Origin: Polytrichum commune
Taxonomy: Eukaryota > Streptophyta > Polytrichopsida > Polytrichales > Polytrichaceae
Reading direction: 5' to 3'
DNA length: 64,000 nucleotides
Assembly: GCA_950295325.1 (NCBI GenBank)
Contig: OX485806.1
Location: 27,344,001-27,408,000 of the forward strand
The position numbers were made by a program, and so were the translations under genes. Below are positions 11,093 to 30,824 of the stretch, piece after piece; position 1 is the first letter of the stretch, and each line of letters opens with the position of its first letter. The notes under the pieces were generated by a model. The model did no database searches and was not told the origin of the DNA. It saw only the letters and a list, made by a program, of their open reading frames with translations.

Positions 11093-12700
11093 CTGGCCAA
11101 AAGCTTTTCAAGTAGAATGTCAGGCTACCAGTCCCATTTTTGGATAGGATAAGTGTAAAAATTCTGCATGGAGAGTGCAAGGCTTTTCAAAAGCAATGGG
11201 ATAGGAGGTGTTCAGATATGTGGCCCTAATGTGAACACTTCCGACTCCACCGACAATTTGGGCCGTTGGATTGTGTTGAAGATGATTGCATCTGGATAGC
11301 AATTGCAAACCACAAAGATTGTCATTTAAAGTTCTACACATAATTTTATGTTTTTGATGCTTTGAAGTCTTAGAATCATGATCAAGATACAAAAGTTTGG
11401 CATAAGAGACCAAAGTTGAGATTCATTTTCTACTCAAGTGATCACATGCCCTCGCAATTGTGTTGATTATTGAACCTAAATGGTGTGTCTATATTCTGAG
11501 CACATTCTCCAATCTCATCACAACATATATATATCCTTTTGATGTTCGTTCTTAACCATGAGCCTTTGCCATATACCACTGCTCAAATATAGGTGTCCAA
11601 TCAAGAATAGTGACCAAATATCTTTTATGGAAAGTGTCCCTTACTGCCCAACCAGACGCCACAAGGGTGTTTGAGATCGAGACAAATCAGTATACGATAG
11701 AGAAGAATACAATTAACAAGATTCTAAAGCAACCAACAGGTGGGTTTCATCTCATATGCTTTTGTTCATATTTGGAAGTATCAGCCTATCCCTTGATTCC
11801 CGTCGCTTAACATTCAAATATCTGTTTTGACGCGCTTTCTTCCTCATCTGCAACACCACCTAGTGAACATGTGAGCTCAAAGACAAGGTATATGAGTGCA
11901 TTCACTGATCTTTGTGCCTTATAATTCTGCAAAAATGATATAAAGTTCAACAAATATGAAAACTTCAGAGTGGTTTCGGATAACAAGAATATACCAACAT
12001 AAAACATATTTTTGTAGAATGTTCAATCTCAAGTCCACGCCAATGACTTTGTGCAAGATAATTTTTTCTCTGCTCACATGAGGGCTAGTTTTCAGTTCCA
12101 GAATACAGAGGCAGTCAAATCCCCCTCCTCAAACTTCAACCTCCACTACAATTGTGCCGACTGCCAATTCTTGTCCTCCAAAACACTTGAAGGCAAACTT
12201 CCTTGATCAGTATAACGCGAGCAGGCTCACATGCAACGTCTCTTTTCCTTTCCTTAAAAAAACTACCAACTGGAGGGAGATCCAAATTTTGATCATCTCG
12301 TCGTGTTTGCTGGCTTGGCCGGATCATGGAAGTGTGCCCTGAGCAGGGCTTTAAGAATGTAATAATTCCATTGTGCAGAAGCAGTAGAGAATGTTCTTGT
12401 ACTTCCAGAACAAGTCGCAGACCGGCCAATTTCCAAGCAACAAGAGTATCATCAGTCGCCGTTGTACGAAGTATGTACGAAATCGATTGACACAAATCAG
12501 ACCAAGGTTTTGGTACCGATCAATCACAATCTGCTATGCCTATCATCCCCTAAATGAATCAAATTTCTGACTAAAATTGGTCTACAAATACACTTCGCTG
12601 CCCATGGATAGAGTAGATGTGTGTCTTTCACTCGGCATTTGGACAAGATTTTCTCGATGTTTTTGCCAACCACAAGCTCAAAAGAACAGGGTATGAATTT
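11093..12700. other. 3' flank of the phytoene desaturase gene
   Basis: The part nearest 12,700 should hold the 3' UTR of the minus-strand desaturase gene, but I see no decisive polyadenylation signal. The stretch 11,470-11,620 is a faint relative of the dispersed repeat at 500-900. A short block at about 12,112-12,140 ('cagtcaaatccccctcctc') recurs at about 25,076. The 119-codon minus-strand frame at 12,136-12,495 is unrecognised and is probably untranslated. Confidence 0.45.
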
Positions 12701-19456
<6,756 letters not shown>

Positions 19457-19755
19457 GGCGCCCAAACTTATCGCCGCTCCCTCCCAGAAAACCGAAACCT
19501 CGAGCGCTCAATTATGCTTCAAACTCGCAGAGCCGGAGGCGCACCCACCTGCTCGGTCTGTCCGTAATTCTGTTCCTTGTGTGACCAGCTGAGCTAATTG
19601 AGTGCAGGAAATTGAGAGGAAGTGGAGCGTGGCCAGCATGATTCCAGCGGGGAACAACATACGGGGTTGGGGCAATGGCTATGGCGGATGGATTAGCGTG
19701 CGGAGGAGGCTTGCATTCGTGGACCACTCATCTTTTCCTCTTCCCTTCTCCTCGT

Positions 19756-19756
<1 letters not shown>

Positions 19757-19790
<34 letters not shown>
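19757..19790. repeat. (CT)n microsatellite upstream of PDS
   Basis: About 16 CT units, that is GA repeats on the coding strand of PDS, roughly 300 bp upstream of its ATG. GA-rich tracts are common in plant promoters and 5' leaders and bind BPC-type proteins (known for such motifs). A role here is inference. No clear TATA box is visible nearby. Confidence 0.75.
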
Positions 19791-19792
<2 letters not shown>

Positions 19793-19799
19793 CCTTTTC

Positions 19800-22700
19800 T
19801 AAAAATTGGGGTGCTTGGGAATTTGGTGAGAGTGTTGGATTGGCATCTATAACCAATAACATAAGAGAGTTTGCATTTGTTTAGGAGGAGTAATAGCAGG
19901 GAATTATTTTTCTTGCAAAGAGAAACAAATTCTAAGGAAAATGTAACTATTTCTTTTTGAAATACATGAATATGGAAATTACAATTCTCAAAGCGTAGAA
20001 TTTTAGGGTTATACATATATAGTTGATTTATAGGTTTACCCATAACCGCTCATCTCCATCCTACTCCTTGGCTACAACAGTTGTTAATACTCTCATGGAA
20101 GTAATCAATCAGAAGTTACCACCACATAAACTTTAACTTTGTTTGTCCAAAAATGTAGGTCTAATCTATGTCAGCAGTGTGCATGACCCTAGCGAGTGGT
20201 TAAATGGATGCGGTCGACTACGGATGCCTCGACCTTATAACCCATGCAAGAACTTTCATACTTGGGTAAAATCACCGTACTCTCAATATGGCCTGGAATG
20301 GTCTTGACTTAAACAATAATTCGGGTACACAACGATTCTCTCATCTTGACATACCCACTAAATATCAATATTTGACCAATATTATAATTTTGATGCCCCG
20401 GGTAGGTGCTTTGATACCATTATTGATGTTGATTATTGATAGCATGCATTCAACTATTGTATATACCCAATCTAGTATTAGTCTTAACCCTTAAATGCTT
20501 GGGTGACCATAAAGTGGTGGATTCTAGTCAAAGGGCCAAATTGTCAATTTTCCAACCTTAGCTGGAGATACTCATTTCACTAGATGTTTAAGTTAGGTCA
20601 CGGTGCATCTTTTGACCATTGGGATTGAGCAAAGGACTTCATGTGTGAAACCTACATACTATCTCTACCACAAATGGAAATTTGGACGAAATATTATGCT
20701 TTACATTATATTTATCTTCGATATTGTCTTTTTCTGCATGCAAAAAATCATTATTAATCCAAATATGATCCAATCATGTTGAATTGTGGTTATAGCTTCA
20801 ATATTCATTTCCCATTTATGTAGGGTTTTACTTCAGAATTTGCGCTCCCTCAGGTATAAAAACTTCTTAAAAAAAATTTAAAACAATGTATACAATGCTT
20901 TGAATTTTTGGAAATAGACCCAAGCATTCAGGAGTTCAATGGTTACTTTTCCAAATACTCCATTTCTCCTAGGATGTGAAACAAGCAACTACACTAGTAC
21001 AATATTGTTAGCGAATCCAAATCAAGGTTGCAGCCACTTTCCTTGTTAGTTTTTGAGCTCATATGAATATCTTGTTCATTATCATAGTGAATATATACAT
21101 AAGTCTCCCTAATCATGTTGACTATTGGAATTAGAATGGTTAGAATATTTTGAGAACATAATCCAATCCTTTTGAAATACATGTCTCTTTGGTGTTTGGT
21201 TTTAAAATCCACAAATACTTACCACTTGAACATAACATTATTGAATGTGGGGAATATCCGGAAATACTACATGGAATATTGTCAATCCCACAAAACATTG
21301 TTATCGATTTGAATAGTGCTATGAATATAGATGTTTAAATTACTATGATGATGTTGGATTTAGACCTTTAATAAGCCTAGAATGGGATGGTTTAGATATC
21401 CACCCACTTCTTCTAGGCCATTGAATGGATTTCATTTCACATCACCTAGGAAGGGGAGCGATAAAAATCAACCTTGTTTAGGTTTGTTGATGGTTCATAT
21501 CAATTTAGCCATACATGATTAATTTGGAATCTTTGACCCCAACTTAGGGTTTTTGTTTGGCAGATAGATGAGGATGGGGAGGCTCAAAATTGTGGATGAC
21601 TAATCTTGTTTCTTGTGTTTCTCTTCACGATCCTCTCTTTGAATTTCGTGCTCGATTCTCTTTCCTTTTTAAAATAAAATAAAATAAAATTGGTGTGTTT
21701 ATGAAGTAGTCATTTCGGCATCAAGGAATCCAAATATCATATAGTATGACTGTACCTCTCATTCATCCAACATAAAAGCCCTAAACTAGCATGAAGAGTG
21801 TAGGTTAGTTTTTCTTAATAAATATTTTGACACCGGAATAGGTTTCTGAGTGGGGCATGATGAATACAACCTTTCCAGCACTAGGTGTGTAGCATCAGGC
21901 TACTGATGAGTAATGTTATGACTATGATGACCAACCTACTTGGAAAACATTTTCCCTATTTGCCATGGACATCTATCCACATGTCAATGCAAGTGATGTT
22001 TCCAACCTGTAGTTCAAACTTCACATGCTTAAATAAATTGACAATCAACATGAGATTGTTTTTGTTCACTTCTAGTATTCCATCCAATTGATTTTTTTTT
22101 TAAAAAAAAATCTCAAATTAGGATTTTGGCCTTACATACCCCCTAATAAGAATACCATCAGCTAAGTGTGCTTAATCGGCTACTTATCTTAATTGGAAAC
22201 CTATATTTGAGTGGCATGTGGTTGGGTTTGGCTTTAAGCACAAATGCTAGAATGACGTGTGTTTATCATAGATTGGAATGCATGCTCAAAATATGATAAC
22301 TATTCTAGACTCAAGAGTCAACATGATTGAGGGAACCTATATAACCATTTAACAACCGCAAGAATCTTCACTAGGATAATGAAATACGGTGTTCATACGA
22401 GCTGCAAAAATTATGAAGAAAGTAGATATGGCCTCGATTTGAATTTGCTAACCATCTCATCCTACCATAGGCTAATAGCAGATTGGGCGGAAAATAACTT
22501 TGAAAAAATCAAGCTTGATATTTATGGAAATTAATGAGTCAAATGGCTTAAATGGAAAGATAATTTTATAAATAAAAAATATTAGGAAATTCCTCAATAT
22601 TCAATGACCTCTCATCCTTGTCAATGGGATGAAACAAACGAGTTATTTGCATCTGCCTCTTAAAGCATGCTTGCAAATCCTCAAACAACCTCTATTGAAC

Positions 22701-23119
22701 ATGAACATAAAACGATAGAAAAGATTGTAGGTTGTTCACAACTTTAATTAACACATTAAGAAGCCTTAACCTAAACCCTAAAGATTAGCATTGCACACTT
22801 AGCTGCCATGAATGAATGCAAAATAAATTATAATTCATGGATTTACATGTAAGGATATAGTATGTGCCTAAATAAATAGCTATATGTATACATATTGGCT
22901 TAATATAAAGATTTTTTACAAACTTCCCGAACCTTTTAGTTAGTTAATTAGTTAATTAATTATTGGGCATTTCGTGCCCAACTTGCTATCAACCTACGGT
23001 AATCGCGTGTTTAGTGTCCTAGAGGAAGTGGGTTAGTGAGAAGAATTAGTAACCATTTAAGACGCATCTAACTTAACTTACCTTAAACTTGAACCAAAAG
23101 CCAGAAAGGCAACAAATAT
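19800..23119. other. Gene-free intergenic stretch
   Basis: The DNA is AT-rich with no recognisable gene. The segment 20,980-21,230 is a diverged copy of the repeat at 500-900, and 22,200-22,450 looks like an inverted, weaker copy. An (AAAAT)n run lies at about 21,671-21,690, and a TTAGTTAATTAG-type low-complexity patch at about 22,935-22,965. The PDS promoter must lie at the left edge. Confidence 0.5.
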
Positions 23120-23410
23120 GGTCAAACGTAATCCTGGATTCTAGCGCAGGAAATCTGGGCCGCCCGATTTCCGTCCACGGAATCTCCATCCTCCAGACTT
23201 CTAACGGCTGGGATGAGAAATCTCCTCCATCCAACGGCACCGAGGCCCTGATCGTGGACGCTTCCTAGATGGAGTAAGTGGGGCCTTCTGGATCTCATAC
23301 GATCCTGTGTCTCGATCCTGGCGGTCCGTTCGATCTCGTCCGCAGATCGGACGGCTGTGACCTCTCCGAGGCCTGTTGGTAGAACAGCCATTCCGGCCAA
23401 TTTTATATAC
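23120..23410. other. GC-rich island with TATA-like end
   Basis: About 290 bp stand out as GC-rich in AT-rich surroundings, with words such as 'ccaacggc', 'taacggctggga' and 'gatcggacggctgtgacc'. At its right edge the minus strand reads TATATAAAATTGG, a fair TATA box at about 23,400. It could be a minus-strand promoter or leader that lost its gene, or a GC-rich transposon fragment. Overlapping open frames (96 and 91 codons, minus) are a by-product of composition. No product is assigned. Confidence 0.35.
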
Positions 23411-23482
23411 ATATTGTGTAGAACTTAGGGGCCTCTTTGACCAATAAAGGGAATAGAGCCCCTCAGGTTCCCACAAGACTTA

Positions 23483-23787
23483 AGGGCCGCTTTATATTAG
23501 GGGCCATTTATATTAGGTTCCCACAAGACTTAAGGGCATAATTCATTTAAGACAAAGTGGGCCATGGATTGGGCCTTACAATATAAAGTCCCTAGGGCCA
23601 TTTGGAAGGCCCACTTTAAAGCGGAATTTCCAATTTGGACCCTACAAGTGGTCCTATGGACTTTATATTGCAAGGGCCACTCAACGGGCCACTTTGTAAA
23701 GTAGAGCTAAAGTTAGAGTAAAGTAAAGGCCACTTCAAGTCCAAGTGGCCTCTACTCCAAATGGCCCCTAATATAAAGCGGCCCTTA
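23483..23787. mobile_element. Foldback MITE with perfect 29-bp terminal repeats
   Basis: Positions 23,483-23,511 and 23,759-23,787 are exact reverse complements over 29 bases, starting TAAGGGCCGCTTTATATT. The interior folds too: an 'acaaagtgggcc...cttacaatataaagtcc' arm pairs with 'ggactttatattgcaagg...gggccactttgt', so nearly the whole 305 bp can form one hairpin. If the ends are AGGGCC, the flanks give a TA target duplication. The left end is preceded by 'aggttcccacaagacttaag' (23,467-23,486), and the same word recurs inside at 23,516-23,535. Confidence 0.8.
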
Positions 23788-24287
23788 GGGTCACTTCACA
23801 CACGAGCCAAGTGCCGTGCCCATGAAATTGTGAGAGCCCAAAAGAAAGTGTCCAAAGGCCGTCCCAACACACCTCCAAAATCATGTAGTGTGGTCACGGA
23901 CCCTCAAGTGTAGTGTGAAGTCATATGTGACTGGGCCCTCAACCAAATGCTACTTCAATGAATTTTTATTCATGCGGGTCCTCACACATGATAAAATAGT
24001 ATAAACCAACGGTTGTGAGCGTTCAGAGTGCCATGGTCTCCCGGTTATGTGTTAGGCCTACATCCAGGAGATGGTTTTTTAATATAATCCAAGTGACTAT
24101 GAAACATGATCCATTCGATGCCATGTAGGAATCCATGTAGACTTTACATCCATCTTGCATTCACATGCTCCGTTGGTCCCTCAAGCGTAGTGTGAAGCGA
24201 ACTTGGACCGGCTCCGCCTTTTCCACCAATGAGAGTGCTTGAAGTGTAATGGTCACGGGCTCTCGGTCTCGTGTGTGAAGTGGCCCT
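23787..24287. mobile_element. AGGGCC-family MITE
   Basis: The left end AGGGTCACTTCACACACGAG (from 23,787) and the right end, the complement of AGGGCCACTTCACACACGAG (to 24,287), are nearly perfect inverted repeats. The interior is collinear with the copy in the PDS intron at 15,004. It abuts the foldback MITE without a gap, sharing the AGGGCC terminal motif, so one may have inserted into the end of the other. It is non-coding. Confidence 0.75.
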
Positions 24288-26204
24288 TATTGTTCGAGGT
24301 CTCGAATGCTAATTCTAGACTCGTCAAAGAATCGACTACAAAAATAAAATTCTAATCGATCGACCTTATTTTCATCATTTTCATCATCACTTCCGTTTTC
24401 CATGTTGGGTGAATTTGCGATTGAATACATAGACTCCTCTTCCAATTGTGTTTTCTATTGAGCGCGGAGCAGTTACTTAAAATCTCTTCTAAACATGTGT
24501 CTAAACCGTGTTAGTTCTTTGATCCTCACCAAACCACATAATAACCAAATATAGGTGCATGATTAAGAAAAATAAGCGAATAACACCTGTATGCCTTCAT
24601 CTCCGTTGGATGTTATCATCCACTAGAAGAACACTTGCCCATTTCAGTCGTCTATTGCAACTTGTCCACTACAGTACAACTCATGGTGAGAAAATGCATA
24701 AATTTGGAAAGCATGTATGTGCACTCTTGATAGATTCCCATAAGCGCTTTCATGTTGAGCAAGGGCGTCTTCTTAAGAGATGTAGACTTGCCTTGTTGTT
24801 GATCATGCAAATGGGAACGTGACCATCATCTCATTTACGGGTTTCTTATTATTGCACTAGTGGATTTATTGAACGTATACCTCAAAATATATAATAAATA
24901 AGCTTCATGGAAATGTTTGAATGAGGTTTGAATACCGATGATATGTTAAAATAATTTACATCTCATTTTAAAACATACAAGCATGGGAATCTCCAACTCG
25001 CCCCAACATGCTATGATAATTCTATTCTATATTATGCTCAAATCAAAGTTTGTTTCCAATCACATAATAATGCAACAGTCAAACTCCCCTTCCTCAAACT
25101 TCAACTTTGCTTGATTTTGCATTGCACTACAAAAAACTTTCAAGGTTGAGAGCTCAAAAGGTTTCCATGTTTCCAACGCTTGCATGGAACCTTGATGGAT
25201 CCCATATGGAAAACTCTCAAGTACCTCATAAAGTTTGCTTACACAAGGTTTTAGGAAGGTTTGAGCTCTTTTTATCTAAACCCATAAGCCAATGGACTCT
25301 CGAATATTCTTTGGTTCGTCATGAACCATCACGAGTGGTCTTACTCCTCTTTGTTAAAGACAATTTCCCTAGGTATACCTCCTTGAGCACAATCTCTTTA
25401 CACTTGCTCGTGCTTTTGAGACTATCTTGAACATTGGTGTGAATGAAAGTTTTGAATGAAAGTTTTGTCAACACCGAGTATTAAACTTCGGAGCCGTGCG
25501 AGTTTGAGCTCTCAAGTCAAACTCTCTATCTCTTAGTGCAATGTCTATATGTACAATAGTGTAAGGGAAGAATCTAGGAAGTGTCGTTTTGTTGGTACCT
25601 AGAACATTGTACTTAGAAAAGAATTGTCCATTGCAACTTGAAGATCACATGTTTTGACTCCCAATGAAGAAAAGAAATGTATCCATCAATCAACTTTGGT
25701 ATGTATTTGTGTTAAAATACTGGAAGTGAGAAAAATCAATCATCAACCAAATTGATTGACTTACGCATTTGGCTTTTGCTAGTAGTCGCAATGAATTCGT
25801 AACTGATTTTAAAGTTTGAGCAACCAAAAGGCTTACTGGACTAAAAGTGCATCAAGATGCCTAATTCCCTAGAGTAACAGAGTGTAGTGACCTCTGTGAG
25901 ACGGAGGTTGATATCAACTTGATGGTTCCATTGCAAATGTCACAATAGAGGGTTGCGACAAGAAAAATTGTTCTCATATAAATACCAACATCACAAGAGT
26001 ACGAGGCGCCATACACGAACATAGATTGCAACACATATGAAACCCTTAACCCTAAAACGTAATCGCCATTGCCATCACCCATCTCCCTCCCCTCTTCCCC
26101 TCACTACACATCATGTTGGTGAATGTGTTGGTGCTCTTGGTTGTAGTGTTGGGCATGGTGGCCATCTTCAAGGTTAATTTTTTTTCCCCTTTCTTATTTG
26201 GGTT
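24288..26204. other. Gene-free stretch, possible decayed coding patch
   Basis: The stretch 24,410-24,620 contains another faint copy of the 500-900 repeat ('ccaaatataggtgcatgattaag'). Around 25,076-25,460 there is a patch with codon-like composition in shifting frames, including 'cactacaaaaaac' at about 25,126, which resembles a CACTA terminal word. I cannot name a protein, and the frame is broken several times. No gene is called. Confidence 0.4.
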
Positions 26205-26750
26205 TGATTTTGGAGGTCAAATGTGTGTTGATGTTTAATTTTTAATCCTTATATTGAACCCCAAGTACTATGTTTTTTTGTGGGTTTTGGCTTTTTGAAG
26301 GTGTTGGAGGTCAAATGTATGTTGATCTTTAAATTGTTATCCATATTTTGAAGCCCAAGAACTTCATTTTTGTGGGTTTTGGTTTTTCAAGGATGTAGGA
26401 GGTAAAATGTACGTTGGTGTTGAATTTTTTTATGCATGTTTTAAAGCCCAAGTGCTAGGTTTTTGTGGGGTTTGATTTCTTAAGGTGGAAGAGGTCAAAT
26501 GTGTGTTGATGGTTGATGCATATCTTGAAACCCAAGTGTATGTTTTTATGGGTTTTGGTGTTTTAATGTGTAGGAGGTCAAATGTGTATTGATGTTGAAT
26601 GTTTGATACATATTTTGAAGCCTAAGGGCTTAATTTTGTAAGTTTTCATTTTTTGAAGGTATAAGTGGTTAGTTGTATCCTAATATTGAATAGCTGATGC
26701 ATATTTTGTAGCCCAAATACTATATTTTTGTGGGTTTTGGGTTTTTGAAG
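26205..26750. repeat. Minisatellite, about 6 units of about 90 bp
   Basis: The unit opens with GGAGGTCAAATGTGTGTTGA and contains 'tattttgaagcccaag', then 'tttttgtgggttttggtttttgaagg'. Unit starts are at about 26,212, 26,306, 26,398, 26,490, 26,573 and 26,663 (the last is degenerate), so the period is 83-94 bp. Units differ by substitutions and small gaps, which shows age. The strand shows strong G/T versus A/C asymmetry. It is non-coding. Confidence 0.85.
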
Positions 26751-29700
26751 GCAAACAAAGATAGATAGTTTCAAGTGCATTGATGCAACACAAGCACAAT
26801 CTTGCATGTCAAAGGTTGTCACATGCATGAAAAATAATCTATTTGGAATTGCATTTCTTGTGCACTTCACAATCTATTGATAAACTAACTATTAATTATC
26901 ATCAAATTTCACATAACAATAACCAACAATACCAACCTAGCCACCTAGCCACCTATTCACCCAACAACACCTTGCACCATGACTCCCACCGACATCCAAC
27001 CAAACACCAACTGAATAACACCCAACATCTATTGAACACGTACTCAACAATATCCACAATCCACCTAACATCCACCAAGCAATACCCAACACCTACACAT
27101 AAGCTCCATAAACATGAATCATTGTCCGTTGTGGGTTGGAGAGTGCACTCCAAACTCAATACATCCACCCTTCATCACTGTACTTGACATTTGATAATGC
27201 ATCACCTACAATGAAGACACTCACCCCCATATCACTATATGCCACTAAAACATCAAGGACCAATGTACTAGGGACCTTTCAACTTGGCCATCACGAGCAC
27301 GCCCAATATTGCACAAACCATCTACTAGTGACCTTTTTCATTGCAATTTTAGCTACTCTACACGGTTCATTTGGACAATGCTTTCATTTAGTGTATTCAT
27401 TTAGCAATTACAAATCACCAAGGTTGTCATTACAACTTCAATATTGATCAAAGTTTTGTTTGGTTTTATTTCTTTTTGAATAATCACATAGACTATGGGC
27501 CTATTGTGTTCAACTATTGAACTTAGAATGGAGTTCATATTATGAGCACACAACACATTGGACTTATTCCATCACATGTCTTGTTTAGTGCCCAAGGTTA
27601 CCTACAAGCCTTGTAACATTGCTCAACACTAGACTCTTGTCCTTCTCCATGAATAGGATATATTTTAGAGTTGGTGGTGGATGGCCATGTGATATTCGAG
27701 CACATGGATACCCCTTCAAATTTAAGTCGATTTGAAAGGCATATCATAATTTCTTGCCCGGGACGTTAGAATAACACTATTGCTCGCAAGCCTACACTAA
27801 AACAAAATGGACATTGCATCTGGCCATGACAATGTAGAATACCATGCCATCGTCTCGTTGGCAAGGTGTTCCACCGCGCACCATGTTGTCATTGCGGCCG
27901 TATTGCATGGGTTGATCATGTTGCCATGTCATATCTACCCGGACAACATGTAAAAAATACCTTGACACCATTTCTGGGCGTTGTGATGGTTGCACATACA
28001 TGTGAGGAATCATTTGCTAACCCATTTGCTAAGTAGGTTGCTGAGTTAGCAAGTAGGTTCCACATGATTCTTTTGTTGGTTGCCCTCTTCACCACATGCA
28101 TGTGGTAGGGTGCCATTCCTTGTCAGTTACCCACCAACAGTGGAGGCAATATGGTTATGAAATCTTGCGACATAAAGGTGGCAATTGATACGGAGGTGGA
28201 CCGTTTAACGTTGGATGGCATGCAACGTGCAATGGTTGCCATTTGTTGTGATTCATGCGAGTTTACAAATCTCCCTCTTGACAACCATGTGTGTGGGTGC
28301 GATGTGAAGCTAGGTGGTTGTTGTAAGCTCAATGACTACAACATGTCGACAATTGTTGTTCGGAGCATCTAGGTGTATATTCCCAATTCATGTTCATTCC
28401 TTTGTATTTATACATGATTAAGTGGGATATGCTATAAAGTTGTGTTTATTTTTATATTTTTATTGTAAATCTATGTGCATAGCATTGAGCAATGTGGGTC
28501 GTGTGATATGTTATTGGAGCACTCCTTTTGAAATTAATACTAATATCTATGAATGTTATGTGTAATCATATGTGTATTACATTATGTGTAAGATGAGACA
28601 ATGCATATATGGTCCACCTCTAATGGGCATTCCATGTAAGCATAAAAAACACGTCATGTTGTAAAATTATAATGGTGTTATCTTTGTAGTTGAGCCCTCA
28701 ATTTTGGTGCCTCTAAAAAAAATGCGCAAGTTGTGGAAGACATTCACTCCATTCCACTAGCTACCAAACCTTAACCAACACTAGCCATGGATGCCAACCA
28801 CAACTTCCATTGCCATTTGTTTTTTTAAATGGCTTCTCTAAATTTGCAAGTGACCCTACATAATTGTTTTATTTATGTTGTCAATACAACGTGCATACAA
28901 CTTCTTTGTCCCATTTATCTCTACCTTTGCAATCCTAGCGGAGTTGGCTCTTCAACTTTGCATTATAAGGCGAATGTCCTTACACACTAAAGAACAAATT
29001 GTCCAAATCAACCTTGTGCCATGGTGCTGGTAGGGGCCATGTCCATTGCCATTTTGACTACCTTTATGCTGGAATGACAGTGATTGAAACTCATTTTGGG
29101 TGGGACCTGGGTTTTGGTTGATTCGGTTGCAATGTCACCCATTCCGGCTAGGCACCGCCATTTTAGTTGCACTTTAGTTGTTGGTTTTGGTTATTTGGTG
29201 CACTTATTGGGTGGAGGGTGACCTATTGGTTGCATATTCATGGTTGCATGTTGTACCAGTCTCGGTGGTTGCCCTGTGTGGGTTGACGTCCACCGTATGA
29301 GGGTATAATTATCACCCCCAATGTGTTTGTTTTTTAGGACTTTGCTGACCTTTTCTTTAGTGAACGCCATCTTTCCTTAGGTTTCAGAGGGTGGCATCCT
29401 ATATTACGCCATGGTTAGAATACCTTCAACACTTGTGTTATTGGTTGTTGTGCCCACAAATTAGTAGCTTTTGGTTGTTGCAAGGTACATGCAAGCCACA
29501 TAAATTTTTGGACTTGGTGAATATGATTATGTCATTATATGATTGTAGGTTTTTTTTTGCATGATTTAGTAATTAACCATGGTGGCCTCTGCAGCAACAA
29601 CATGCTCTTCATCTCTCCTTTCTTGTTGGTTCCAACTTGCAGTAGAAGGAATCATGTCCAAATCAACCCTACTCAACGGTGATGGCAACCTTTGTGTCCA

Positions 29701-30097
29701 TTGCCATTTTGATTAAAACCCGCATTTTCACTGCCACCATGACTACATTTTGGGTATATGTCACCAAATGCGGGGTGTAACCTCGTTTGGATGGGTGGCG
29801 GTTGTGATGTCAACCCGATCAACTGACCACCAATGTTTTGGTAGCCTTTGGGTGACGTTCTTTATGGTTTGGGTTTAGGTTTTGGGCATAGGGTTGTAGG
29901 CGGGTTGGCGTTCATGGGTTGCACAATGCACTACCGAGGGTGACTTGGCACCAGTGTTGGGTGTCGTTGGCCCCCCCGCGCCATATGTATTTTGTTCATT
30001 TCCTCTCCTCTCCCTAGTATTTTCTAGTATACACTAATGGCAAGTGTTATGTATTTACATTTTAGTATGCAAGAGAAAGATAATCTTGAACATACTA
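26751..30097. other. Gene-free, strand-skewed repeat-derived DNA
   Basis: The stretch 26,880-27,180 is strikingly A/C-rich (caacacc, ccacctag words), whereas 29,080-29,960 is G/T-rich. A diverged direct duplication is visible: 'caaatcaacc...gccatgtccattgccattttga' at about 29,007-29,060 and 'caaatcaacc...gtgtccattgccattttgat' at about 29,659-29,715, about 650 bp apart. A 73-codon frame at 28,151-28,372 is unrecognised. I see no gene. Confidence 0.5.
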
Positions 30098-30686
30098 AGG
30101 GCCGCTTCACACTATGGCCGAAGGTTGAGAGGCCGTCGATTTCCACCAATCAGATTGCAAGAAACCAAGAATTCGGCCTCTCCATCCTTCACACTAGAAG
30201 CCAAAGTCCAAAGGCCGTCGAGATTTAAAATGCCTTCATGGCAATAATTCTTTGACCAAGGCGATGGACTCTCAAAGGAAGTTTGGGTCGAACAAGAATG
30301 GAAACCCAAACTATGGTTGAGAGGCCATCGGTTTTTTTCATAAAAAAAATCAAACATTGACAAGATCTTGGCTGTTAGATTGGAGGGTTGTTTTGAGCAT
30401 GAAATAAAAGTGGGATGCTCCTTCTTCCCTTTGGACATTGAGCCTGGCCTTTGGAGGCTTCACACTAGCTATGGCCATCCAAGTCAAGAGGCCGTGAGAG
30501 TTCATGGCCGAAGGTTTGGACTTGAGCTTGGCCTTTGGAGGCTTCACACTGTGCCTAGCCGAAGGCTCCAATTCCTATATTTTACGGGCTATGTAGTTTC
30601 AGCCCATTTCTTTGGACTCCCAACAAAATCTGGCCGTTCAATCCCACAACCTCTTGACTTGGACAACCATAGTGTGAAGCGGCCCT
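30098..30686. mobile_element. AGGGCC-family MITE with perfect 20-bp TIRs
   Basis: AGGGCCGCTTCACACTATGG at 30,098-30,117 is the exact reverse complement of 30,667-30,686. Flanks (cataCtaa / catgCcaa) suggest a degenerate 8-9-bp target duplication. The interior is built of variants of its own end: 'ctttggaggcttcacact' twice (about 30,450 and 30,533) and 'aggccgtcg' or 'aggccatcgg' several times. The 108-125-codon frames inside are composition effects. Confidence 0.85.
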
Positions 30687-30751
30687 CATGCCAAGTGTCA
30701 TCAAGAAGAAGACTTGCAGTGCCGTCCAAAGATGCCACCCTCTGAGAGGGC

Positions 30752-30824
30752 CACGTCATCCTACGTTCTCCACGTTCCCCACGTTCCCCGATAGCTTGTG
30801 CTATTTTAGGCCTCGTCCACGTTC
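30752..30824 (+). promoter_or_regulatory. Cluster of five ACGT-core boxes
   Basis: Within about 70 bp the sequence has CACGTC, TACGTT, CACGTT, CACGTT and CACGTT, at regular short spacing. ACGT cores are the binding centres of plant bZIP and bHLH factors (G-box and ABRE type, established). The cluster lies 80-150 bp upstream of an ATG at 30,901 that opens a transit-peptide-like frame, as expected for a promoter. Function is inference. Confidence 0.45.

Noticed and set aside
25126-25138. CACTACAAAAAAC as a CACTA transposon end
   Set aside because: No matching inverted end or target duplication was found; a 13-base word is not enough.
30112-30745. Several 60-125-codon frames in both strands
   Set aside because: They lie inside a MITE with perfect TIRs and repeat its internal words.
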